DNA of 64,000 nt, taken from assembly GCA_949358305.1 (NCBI GenBank), contig OX442321.1, positions 9,945,605 to 10,009,604 on the forward strand, written 5' to 3'. Of the stretch, positions 10,202 to 21,374 are shown one piece after another. Each line of letters opens with the position of its first letter. The stretch's first letter is position 1. The position numbers and the translations under genes are program-made. The notes beneath the pieces are model-generated. The model was not told where the DNA came from, ran no database searches, and worked only from the letters and a program-made list of their open reading frames with translations. The stretch comes from Strigamia acuminata. Lineage: Eukaryota > Arthropoda > Chilopoda > Geophilomorpha > Linotaeniidae.

Positions 10202-10735
10202 TAACCTCGAGTGCTTTGTGGTCAGTAATGAGTTGGAATTGATTTCCGATGAGAAATATCCTAAACTTTTCACACCCCAAACGACTGCAAGGGCTTCTCG
10301 TTCTGTTTGCGAGTATCTTCGCTCGACGCTCGACAACGTCCGGCTCGCGTAGGCGATTGGCTTCTTCTCGCCGTCTGTCTGCCATTGGACAAGCACAGCG
10401 CCAAGTCCGACTGGGGATGCGTCGACAATAAGCTGCGTCTCGACTCCCTTCTTGAAAAACGCCAACGTCTCGGCGGAGCACATTGCTCTCTTCAGTCGTT
10501 CAAAAGCGCTCCCTATCGAAAAACGCTGTCCTTCCTTGCCACCTCATGCAGAGGCTCGGCAATTGATGCGAAGTCGGGAATGTAGCGCGCACAAAAATTG
10601 ACAAGACCGAGGAAACTCCTCACCTCAGTCTCGTTCTTCGGGGCCACTGTCTGCTTTACCGCTAAAACCTTTTGCTCGGCTATAGAAATGCCGTCTTTCG
10701 AAATGACATGACCCAAAAAGTCCAATCGAAGTTTC
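10202..10735 (-). pseudogene. Gypsy-type pol fragment (end of RT, connection, RNase H), frameshifted
   Basis: On the minus strand the first frame, from about 10731 down to a TAG at 10513, reads the end of reverse transcriptase (DFLGHVISKDGI, SFLGLVNFCARYIPDF). The RNase H start (LIVDASPVGLGAVLVQW, YASRTLSSVERRYSQTEREALAVVWGV) follows in another frame. The LITDHKAL motif is in a third. So there are two frameshifts, both ends are missing, and the piece is dead. It belongs to a different gypsy family from the three full-length elements. It is cut on the left by a mariner-like tip and on the right by the inverted repeat at 10,736. Confidence 0.8.
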
Positions 10736-10784
10736 TATACTCTGTCTGACCTTAAGAATAAAGAAAAATCCCCCCCTTTTGAGG
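10736..10784 (+). repeat. Left boundary inverted repeat of the 48.7-kb satellite block
   Basis: Starts TATACTCTGTCTGACCTTAA, then a C-run of 7 and TTTTGAGG. Its reverse complement is at 59425-59477, which differs only in the length of the G/C run (11 versus 7). The outer TA of TATACTCTG at both ends could be a TA target duplication. Confidence 0.85.
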
Positions 10785-10933
10785 TCTTTTCACTGGTGTA
10801 GTGATACGGAAAAGTAGAGCAATACACCAGGTTTTAATAAAACCTCAGGTTTTATTAAGCCTAATTTTTGTATTTTGGTATGGTATTTTGGGACAGTATT
10901 TTGGTACTCTATTTTGGTACTGTATTTTGGTAC
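10785..10933. repeat. Transition segment with inverted minisatellite units
   Basis: Contains AGGTTTTAATAAAACCT (a palindrome) and several TATTTTGGTAC units, the reverse complement of the 11-bp minisatellite that follows. The orientation flips at the GGTACC palindrome at about 10931-10936. Confidence 0.65.
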
Positions 10934-13331
10934 GGTACCAAAAAAATACCAAAAAAATACCAAAAAAATACCAAAAAAATACCAAAAAAATACCAAAAAA
11001 ATACCAAAAAAAAACCAAAATAATATCAAAAAAATACCAAAATAATATCAAAAAAATACCAAAAAAATACCAAAAAAATACCAAAAAAAATACCAAAAAA
11101 ATACCAAAAAAATACCAAAAAAATACCAAAAAAATACCAAAATAATATCAAAAAAATACCAAAATAATACCAAAAAAATACCAAAATAATACCAAAAAAA
11201 TACCAAAATAATACCAAAATAATACCAAAATAATACCAAAATAATACCAAAATAATACCAAAAAAATACCAAAAAAATACCAAAATAATACCAAAAAAAT
11301 ACCAAAAAAATACCAAAATTACACCAAAAAAATACCAAAATAATACCAAAATAATACCAAAAAAATACCAAAAAAATACCAAAAAAATACCAAAATAATA
11401 CCAAAATAATACCAAAAAAATACCAAAAAAATACCAAAATAATACCAAAAAAATACCAAAAAAATACCAAAATAATACCAAAAAAATACCAAAAAAATAC
11501 CAAAATAATACCAAAAAAATACCAAAAAAATACCAAAAAAATACCAAAATAATACCAAAATAATACCAAAATAATACCAAAAAAATACCAAAAAAATACC
11601 AAAATAATACCAAAAAAATACCAAAAAAATACCAAAATAATACCAAAATAATACCAAAAAAATACCAAAAAAATACCAAAAAAATACCAAAATAATACCA
11701 AAAAAATACCAAAAAAATACCAAAATAATACCAAAATAATACCAAAATAATACCAAAATAATACCAAAATAATACCAAAATAATACCAAAATAATACCAA
11801 AAAAATACCAAAAAAATACCAAAAAAATACCAAAATAATACCGAAAAAATACCAAAAAAATACCAAAATAATACCAAAATAATACCAAAATAATACCAAA
11901 ATAATACCAAAATAATACCAAAATAATACCAAAATAATACCAAAATAATACCAAAATAATACCAAAATAATACCAAAATAATACCAAAATAATACCAAAA
12001 AAATACCAAAATAATACCAAAAAAATACCAAAAAAATACCAAAAAAATACCAAAATAATACCAAAAAAATACCAAAAAAATACCAAAAAAATACCAAAAT
12101 AATACCAAAAAAATACCAAAATAATACCAAAAAAATACCAAAAAAATACCAAAAAAATACCAAAATAATACCAAAATAATACCAAAAAAATACCAAAAAA
12201 ATACCAAAATAATACCAAAAAAATACCAAAAAAATACCAAAATAATACCAAAAAAATACCAAAAAAATACCAAAAAAATACCAAAAAAATACCAAAATAA
12301 TACCAAAATAATACCAAAAAAATACCAAAAAAATACCAAAAAAATACCAAAATAATACCAAAATAATACCAAAAAAATACCAAAAAAATACCAAAAAAAT
12401 ACCAAAATAATACCAAAAAAATACCAATAAAATACCAAAAAAATACCAAAATAATACCAAAATAATACCAAAAAAATACCAAAAAAATACCAAAAAAATA
12501 CCAAAATAATACCAAAAAAATACCAAAAAAATACCAAAAAAATACCAAAATAATACCAAAAAAATACCAAAAAAATACCAAAATAATACCAAAAAAATAC
12601 CAAAATAATACCAAAATAATACCAAAAAAATACCAAAAAAATACCAAAATAATACCAAAAAAATACCAAAAAAATACCAAAATAATACCAAAAAAATACC
12701 AAAAAAATACCAAAATAATACCAAAAAAATACCAAAATAATACCAAAATAATACCAAAAAAATACCAAAAAAATACCAAAAAAATACCAAAAAAATACCA
12801 AAATAATACCAAAATAATACCAAAAAAATACCAAAATAATACCAGAATAATACCAAAAAAATACCAAAAAAATACCAAAATAATATCAAAAAAATACCAA
12901 AATAATACCAAAAAAATACCAAAATAATACCAAAAAAATACCAAAATAATACCAAAATAATACCAAAATAATACCAAAATAATACCAAAATAATACCAAA
13001 AAAATACCAAAAAAATACCAAAAAAATACCAAAATAATACCAAAAAAATACCAAAAAAATACCAAAATTACACCAAAAAAATACCAAAATAATACCAAAA
13101 TAATACCAAAAAAATACCAAAAAAATACCAAAAAAATACCAAAATAATACCAAAATAATACCAAAAAAATACCAAAAAAATACCAAAATAATACCAAAAT
13201 AATACCAAAAAAATACCAAAAAAATACCAAAATAATACCAAAATAATACCAAAATAATACCAAAATAATACCAAAATAATACCAAAATAATACCAAAATA
13301 ATACCAAAAAAATACCAAAATAATACCAAAA
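10934..13331. repeat. 11-bp minisatellite array (left), about 218 units
   Basis: Units are almost all ACCAAAAAAAT or ACCAAAATAAT, differing only at position 8, in an irregular mixed order. Rare variants (ACCAAAATTAC at 11312 and 13061; ATATCAAA forms; one ACCGAAA) mark internal duplications. The unit length is not a multiple of three and the minus strand has no stops, so every frame is open for hundreds of codons. This is not coding evidence. Confidence 0.95.
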
Positions 13332-16300
13332 ATTGAAAAAGTTCCAGAAACGTGCTGGTTAGACGTAAAATGAGCTGAAAAATCAATTCCCGTGTGCGCA
13401 ATTTGCATATCTGGCACTGTTGCAGAGATATAAGCAAAAAACAGACTTTTTGAACAGAAAAAGTGGTGTATCTCTGCAACGGTGCCAGATATGCAAATTC
13501 CGCCAACGGGAATCGACTTTTTAGCGCATTTTATACGTCTTAAGCATGTTTTTGGCACTTTTTAAAATTTGTCAAAAAAGCAAAAGCTAATGTATGGAGA
13601 AATGGCCAAAAATTGAAAAAGTTCCAGAAACGTGCTGGTTAGACGTAAAATGAGCTGAAAAATCGATTCCCGTGTGCGCAATTTGCATATCTGGCACTGT
13701 TGCAGAGATATAAGCAAAAAACTGACTTTTTGAACAGAAAAAGTGGTGTATCTCTGCAACGGTGCCAGATATGTAAATTCCGCCAACGGGAATCGACTTT
13801 TTAGCTCATTTTACATGTCTTAAGCATGTTTTTGGCACTTTTTAAAATTTGTCAAAAAAGCAAAGGCTAATGTATGGAGAAATGGCCAAAAATTGAAAAA
13901 GTTCCAGAAACGTGCTGGTTAGACGTAAAATGAGCTGAAAAATCGATTCCCGTGTGCGCAATTTGCATATCTGGCACTGTTGCAGAGATATAAGCAAAAA
14001 ACTGACTTTTTGAACAGAAAAAGTGGTGTATCTCTGCAACGGTGCCAGATATGCAAATTCCGCCAACGGGAATCGACTTTTTAGCGCATTTTATACGTCT
14101 TAAGCATGTTTTTGGCACTTTTTAAAATTTGTCAAAAAGCAAAGGCTAATGTATGGAGAAATGGCCAAAAATTGAAAAAGTTCCAGAAACGTGCTGGTTA
14201 GACGTAAAATGAGCTGAAAATCGATTCCCGTGTGCGCAATTTGCATATCTGGCACTGTTGCAGAGATATAAGCAAAAAACTGACTTTTTGAACAGAAAAA
14301 GTGGTGTATCTCTGCAACGGTGCCAGATATGCAAATTCCGCCAACGGGAATCGACTTTTTAGCGCATTTTATACGTCTTAAGCATGTTTTTGGCACTTTT
14401 TAAAATTTGTCAAAAAAGCAAAGGCTAATGTATGGAGAAATGGCCAAAAATTGAAAAAGTTCCAGAAACGTGCTGGTTAGACGTAAAATGAGCTGAAAAA
14501 TCGATTCCCGTGTGCGCAATTTGCATATCTGGCACTGTTGCAGAGATATAAGCAAAAAACAGACTTTTTGAACAGAAAAAGTGGTGTATCTCTGCAACGG
14601 TGCCAGATATGCAAATTCCGCCAACGGGAATCGACTTTTTAGCGCATTTTATACGTCTTAAGCATGTTTTTGGCACTTTTTAAAATTTGTCAAAAAAGCA
14701 AAGGCTAATGTATGGAGAAATGGCCAAAAATTGAAAAGTTCCAGAAACGTGCTGGTTAGACGTAAAATGAGCTGAAAAATCGATTCCCGTGTGCGCAATT
14801 TGCATATCTGGCACTGTTGCAGAGATATAAGCAAAAAACAGACTTTTTGAACAGAAAAAGTGGTGTATCTCTGCAACGGTGCCAGATATGCAAATTCCGC
14901 CAACGGGAATCGACTTTTTAGCTCATTTTACATGTCTTAAGCATGTTTTTGGCACTTTTTAAAATTTGTCAAAAAAGCAAAGGCTAATGTATGGAGAAAT
15001 GGCCAAAAATTGAAAAAGTTCCAGAAACGTGCTGGTTAGACGTAAAATGAGCTGAAAAATCGATTCCCGTGTGCGCAATTTGCATATCTAGCACTGTTGC
15101 AGAGATATAAGCAAAAAACTGACTTTTTGAACAGAAAAAGTGGTGTATCTCTGCAACGGTGCCAGATATGCAAATTCCGCCAACGGGAATCGACTTTTTA
15201 GCGCATTTTATACGTCTTAAGCATGTTTTTGGCACTTTTTAAAATTTGTCAAAAAAGCAAAGGCTAATGTATGGAGAAATGGCCAAAAATTGAAAAAGTT
15301 CCAGAAACGTGCTGGTTAGACGTAAAATGAGCTGAAAAATCGATTCCCGTGTGCGCAATTTGCATATCTGGCACTGTTGCAGAGATATAAGCAAAAAACT
15401 GACTTTTTGAACAGAAAAAGTGGTGTATCTCTGCAACGGTGCCAGATATGCAAATTCCGCCAACGGGAATCGACTTTTTAGCGCATTTTATACGTCTTAA
15501 GCATGTTTTTGGCACTTTTTAAAATTTGTCAAAAAAGCAAAGGCTAATGTATGGAGAAATGGCCAAAAATTGAAAAAGTTCCAGAAACGTGCTGGTTAGA
15601 CGTAAAATGAGCTGAAAAATCGATTCCCGTGTGCGCAATTTGCATATCTGGCACTGTTGCAGAGATATAAGCAAAAAACAGACTTTTTGAACAGAAAAAG
15701 TGGTGTATCTCTGCAACGGTGCCAGATATGCAAATTCCGCCAACGGGAATCGACTTTTTAGCGCATTTTATACGTCTTAAGCATGTTTTTGGCACTTTTT
15801 AAAATTTGTCAAAAAAGCAAAGGCTAATGTATGGAGAAATGGCCAAAATTGAAAAAGTTCCAGAAACGTGCTGGTTAGACGTAAAATGAGCTGAAAAATC
15901 GATTCCCGTGTGCGCAATTTGCATATCTGGCACTGTTGCAGAGATATAAGCAAAAAACTGACTTTTTGAACAGAAAAAGTGGTGTATCTCTGCAACGGTG
16001 CCAGATATGCAAATTCCGCCAACGGGAATCGACTTTTTAGCGCATTTTATACGTCTTAAGCATGTTTTTGGCACTTTTTAAAATTTGTCAAAAAAGCAAA
16101 GGCTAATGTATGGAGAAATGGCCAAAAATTGAAAAAGTTCCAGAAACGTGCTGGTTAGACGTAAAATGAGCTGAAAAATCGATTCCCGTGTGCGCAATTT
16201 GCATATCTGGCACTGTTGCAGAGATATAAGCAAAAAACTGACTTTTTGAACAGAAAAGTGGTGTATCTCTGCAACGGTGCCAGATATGCAAATTCCGCCA

Positions 16301-19300
16301 ACGGGAATCGACTTTTTAGCTCATTTTACATGTCTTAAGCATGTTTTTGGCACTTTTTAAAATTTGTCAAAAAAGCAAAGGCTAATGTATGGAGAAATGG
16401 CCAAAAATTGAAAAAGTTCCAGAAACGTGCTGGTTAGACGTAAATGAGCTGAAAAATCGATTCCCGTGTGCGCAATTTGCATATCTGGCACTGTTGCAGA
16501 GATATAAGCAAAAAACTGACTTTTTGAACAGAAAAAGTGGTGTATCTCTGCAACGGTGCCAGATATGCAAATTCCGCCAACGGGAATCGACTTTTTAGCG
16601 CATTTTATACGTCTTAAGCATGTTTTTGGCACTTTTTAAAATTTGTCAAAAAGCAAAGGCTAATGTATGGAGAAATGGCCAAAAATTGAAAAAGTTCCAG
16701 AAACGTGCTGGTTAGACGTAAAATGAGCTGAAAAATCGATTCCCGTGTGCGCAATTTGCATATCTGGCACTGTTGCAGAGATATAAGCAAAAAACAGACT
16801 TTTGAACAGAAAAAGTGGTGTATCTCTGCAACGGTGCCAGATATGCAAATTCCGCCAACGGGAATCGACTTTTTAGCGCATTTTATACGTCTTAAGCATG
16901 TTTTTGGCACTTTTTAAAATTTGTCAAAAAGCAAAGGCTAATGTATGGAGAAATGGCCAAAAATTGAAAAAGTTCCAGAAACGTGCTGGTTAGACGTAAA
17001 ATGAGCTGAAAAATCGATTCCCGTGTGCGCAATTTGCATATCTGGCACTGTTGCAGAGATATAAGCAAAAAACAGACTTTTTGAACAGAAAAAGTGGTGT
17101 ATCTCTGCAACGGTGCCAGATATGCAAATTCCGCCAACGGGAATCGACTTTTTAGCGCATTTTATACGTCTTAAGCATGTTTTTGGCACTTTTTAAAATT
17201 TGTCAAAAAAGCAAAGGCTAATGTATGGAGAAATGGCCAAAAATTGAAAAAGTTCCAGAAACGTGCTGGTTAGACGTAAAATGAGCTGAAAAATCGATTC
17301 CCGTGTGCGCAATTTGCATATCTGGCACTGTTGCAGAGATATAAGCAAAAAACTGACTTTTTGAACAGAAAAAGTGGTGTATCTCTGCAACGGTGCCAGA
17401 TATGCAAATTCCGCCAACGGAATCGACTTTTTAGCGCATTTTATACGTCTTAAGCATGTTTTTGGCACTTTTTAAAATTTGTCAAAAAAGCAAAGGCTAA
17501 TGTATGGAGAAATGGCCAAAAATTGAAAAAGTTCCAGAAACGTGCTGGTTAGACGTAAAATGAGCTGAAAAATCGATTCCCGTGTGCGCAATTTGCATAT
17601 CTGGCACTGTTGCAGAGATATAAGCAAAAAACTGACTTTTTGAACAGAAAAAGTGGTGTATCTCTGCAACGGTGCCAGATATGCAAATTCCGCCAACGGG
17701 AATCGACTTTTTAGCGCATTTTATACGTCTTAAGCATGTTTTTGGCACTTTTTAAAATTTGTCAAAAAAGCAAAGGCTAATGTATGGAGAAATGGCCAAA
17801 AATTGAAAAAGTTCCAGAAACGTGCTGGTTAGACGTAAAATGAGCTGAAAAATCGATTCCCGTGTGCGCAATTTGCATATCTGGCACTGTTGCAGAGATA
17901 TAAGCAAAAAACAGACTTTTTGAACAGAAAAAGTGGTGTATCTCTGCAACGGTGCCAGATATGCAAATTCCGCCAACGGGAATCGACTTTTTAGCGCATT
18001 TTATACGTCTTAAGCATGTTTTTGGCACTTTTTAAAATTTGTCAAAAAAGCAAAGGCTAATGTATGGAGAAATGGCCAAAAATTGAAAAAGTTCCAGAAA
18101 CGTGCTGGTTAGACGTAAAATGAGCTGAAAAATCGATTCCCGTGTGCGCAATTTGCATATCTGCCACTGTTGCAGAGATATAAGCAAAAAACTGACTTTT
18201 TGAACAGAAAAAGTGGTGTATCTCTGCAACGGTGCCAGATATGCAAATTCCGCCAACGGGAATCGACTTTTTAGCGCATTTTATACGTCTTAAGCATGTT
18301 TTTGGCACTTTTTAAAATTTGTCAAAAAAGCAAAGGCTAATGTATGGAGAAATGGCCAAAAATTGAAAAAGTTCCAGAAACGTGCTGGTTAGACGTAAAA
18401 TGAGCTGAAAAATCGATTCCCGTGTGCGCAATTTGCATATCTGCCACTGTTGCAGAGATATAAGCAAAAAACTGACTTTTTGAACAGAAAAAGTGGTGTA
18501 TCTCTGCAACGGTGCCAGATATGCAAATTCCGCCAACGGGAATCGACTTTTTAGCGCATTTTATACGTCTTAAGCATGTTTTTGGCACTTTTTAAAATTT
18601 GTCAAAAAGCAAAGGCTAATGTATGGAGAAATGGCCAAAAATTGAAAAAGTTCCAGAAACGTGCTGGTTAGACGTAAAATGAGCTGAAAAATCGATTCCC
18701 GTGTGCGCAATTTGCATATCTGGCACTGTTGCAGAGATATAAGCAAAAAACTGACTTTTTGAACAGAAAAAGTGGTGTATCTCTGCAACGGTGCCAGATA
18801 TGCAAATTCCGCCAACGGGAATCGACTTTTTAGCGCATTTTACATGTCTTAAGCATGTTTTTGGCACTTTTTAAAATTTGTCAAAAAAGCAAAGGCTAAT
18901 GTATGGAGAAATGGCCAAAAATTGAAAAAGTTCCAGAAACGTGCTGGTTAGACGTAAAATGAGCTGAAAAATCGATTCCCGTGTGCGCAATTTGCATATC
19001 TGGCACTGTTGCAGAGATATAAGCAAAAAACAGACTTTTTGAACAGAAAAAGTGGTGTATCTCTGCAACGGTGCCAGATATGCAAATTCCGCCAACGGGA
19101 ATCGACTTTTTAGCGCATTTTATACGTCTTAAGCATGTTTTTGGCACTTTTTAAAATTTGTCAAAAAAGCAAAGGCTAATGTATGGAGAAATGGCCAAAA
19201 ATTGAAAAAGTTCCAGAAACGTGCTGGTTAGACGTAAAATGAGCTGAAAAATTGATTCCCGTGTGCGCAATTTGCATATCTGGCACTGTTGCAGAGATAT

Positions 19301-20862
19301 AAGCAAAAAACAGACTTTTTGAACAGAAAAAGTGGTGTATCTCTGCAACGGTGCCAGATATGCAAATTCCGCCAACGGGAATCGACTTTTTAGCGCATTT
19401 TATACGTCTTAAGCATGTTTTTGGCACTTTTTAAAATTTGTCAAAAAAGCAAAGGCTAATGTATGGAGAAATGGCCAAAAATTGAAAAAGTTCCAGAAAC
19501 GTGCTGGTTAGACGTAAAATGAGCTGAAAAATCGATTCCCGTGTGCGCAATTTGCATATCTGGCACTGTTGCAGAGATATAAGCAAAAAACTGACTTTTT
19601 GAACAGAAAAAGTGGTGTATCTCTGCAACGGTGCCAGATATGCAAATTCCGCCAACGGGAATCGACTTTTTAGCGCATTTTATACGTCTTAAGCATGTTT
19701 TTGGCACTTTTTAAAATTTGTCAAAAAAGCAAAGGCTAATGTATGGAGAAATGGCCAAAAATTGAAAAAGTTCCAGAAACGTGCTGGTTAGACGTAAAAT
19801 GAGCTGAAAAATCGATTCCCGTGTGCGCAATTTGCATATCTGGCACTGTTGCAGAGATATAAGCAAAAAACAGACTTTTTGAACAGAAAAAGTGGTGTAT
19901 CTCTGCAACGGTGCCAGATATGCAAATTCCGCCAACGGAATCGACTTTTTAGCGCATTTTATACGTCTTAAGCATGTTTTTGGCACTTTTAAAATTTGTC
20001 AAAAAAGCAAAGGCTAATGTATGGAGAAATGGCCAAAAATTGAAAAAGTTCCAGAAACGTGCTGGTTAGACGTAAAATGAGCTGAAAAATCGATTCCCGT
20101 GTGCGCAATTTGCATATCTGCCACTGTTGCAGAGATATAAGCAAAAAACTGACTTTTTGAACAGAAAAAGTGGTGTATCTCTGCAACGGTGCCAGATATG
20201 CAAATTCCGCCAACGGGAATCGACTTTTTAGCGCATTTTATACGTCTTAAGCATGTTTTTGGCACTTTTTAAAATTTGTCAAAAAAGCAAAGGCTAATGT
20301 ATGGAGAAATGGCCAAAAATTGAAAAAGTTCCAGAAACGTGCTGGTTAGACGTAAAATGAGCTGAAAAATCGATTCCCGTGTGCGCAATTTGCATATCTG
20401 CCACTGTTGCAGAGATATAAGCAAAAAACTGACTTTTTGAACAGAAAAAGTGGTGTATCTCTGCAACGGTGCCAGATATGCAAATTCCGCCAACGGGAAT
20501 CGACTTTTTAGCGCATTTTATACGTCTTAAGCATGTTTTTGGCACTTTTTAAAATTTGTCAAAAAAGCAAAGGCTAATGTATGGAGAAATGGCCAAAAAT
20601 TGAAAAGTTCCAGAAACGTGCTGGTTAGACGTAAAATGAGCTGAAAAATCGATTCCCGTGTGCGCAATTTGCATATCTGGCACTGTTGCAGAGATATAAG
20701 CAAAAAACTGACTTTTTGAACAGAAAAAGTGGTGTATCTCTGCAACGGTGCCAGATATGCAAATTCCGCCAACGGGAATCGACTTTTTAGCTCATTTTAC
20801 ATGTCTTAAGCATGTTTTTGGCACTTTTTAAAATTTGTCAAAAAAGCAAAGGCTAATGTATG
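13332..20862 (+). repeat. 280-bp satellite array, segment 1 (forward)
   Basis: About 27 head-to-tail monomers of 280 bp (a few 278-279 by homopolymer loss). Each monomer has an imperfect palindrome of about 170 bp. Two arms containing AATTTGCATATCTGGCAC and GTTGCAGAGATA flank a 38-bp loop, and the loop itself can fold (ACTTTTTGAACAGAAAAAGT). Variant types (CAGAC/CTGAC; GGCACTG/GCCACTG; GCTCATTTTACATG/GCGCATTTTATACG) recur in patterns, which shows higher-order repeats. The array is continuous with the minisatellite at CCAAAAATTG. Confidence 0.97.
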
Positions 20863-21062
20863 NNNNNNNNNNNNNNNNNNNNNNNNNNNNNNNNNNNNNN
20901 NNNNNNNNNNNNNNNNNNNNNNNNNNNNNNNNNNNNNNNNNNNNNNNNNNNNNNNNNNNNNNNNNNNNNNNNNNNNNNNNNNNNNNNNNNNNNNNNNNNN
21001 NNNNNNNNNNNNNNNNNNNNNNNNNNNNNNNNNNNNNNNNNNNNNNNNNNNNNNNNNNNNNN
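20863..21062. other. Assembly gap (200 N)
   Basis: Exactly 200 N inside the satellite, probably a gap of unknown true size. Confidence 0.98.
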
Positions 21063-21087
21063 CGGTGCCAGATATGCAAATTCCGCC
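21063..21087 (+). repeat. Satellite remnant between gap and retrotransposon
   Basis: Part of one monomer, ending in CCGCC (21083-21087), the left target-site duplication of the next element. Confidence 0.9.
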
Positions 21088-21274
21088 TAGTATATATCTT
21101 ACTAATAACAAATTATGTTGAGGATGGTTGAAATGAAAGGTCAGTCATATTAGGCTAAGAACTAACAAGTGAAGTTTATTCGGGGTCAAGCTACAAGGTG
21201 GCGCTGGGGGTCACAGCGCCTGAGGCAAAGATAACGTCACTACACAAAACATGCAGTGAAGTCCGAACACAGCA
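21088..21274 (-). repeat. 3' LTR of copy A
   Basis: 187 bp; reading the minus strand it runs TGCTGTG...ATATACTA and contains CCGAATAAA (polyadenylation signal). Confidence 0.93.
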
Positions 21275-21374
21275 TCATTCCCCATTAATGGCACATTAAT
21301 CAAATCACAAATACAATAATAGAATTCATTCACGATAGACAATGTACCAATTCGATTAATAAAAACAAATACAC

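Noticed and set aside
11026-13558. Very long minus-strand ORFs (up to 836 aa) of FGIILVFFWYY repeats
   Set aside because: They are translations of the 11-bp minisatellite, open in all frames because the unit has no stop on that strand. No start context, no domain, extreme hydrophobic repeat.
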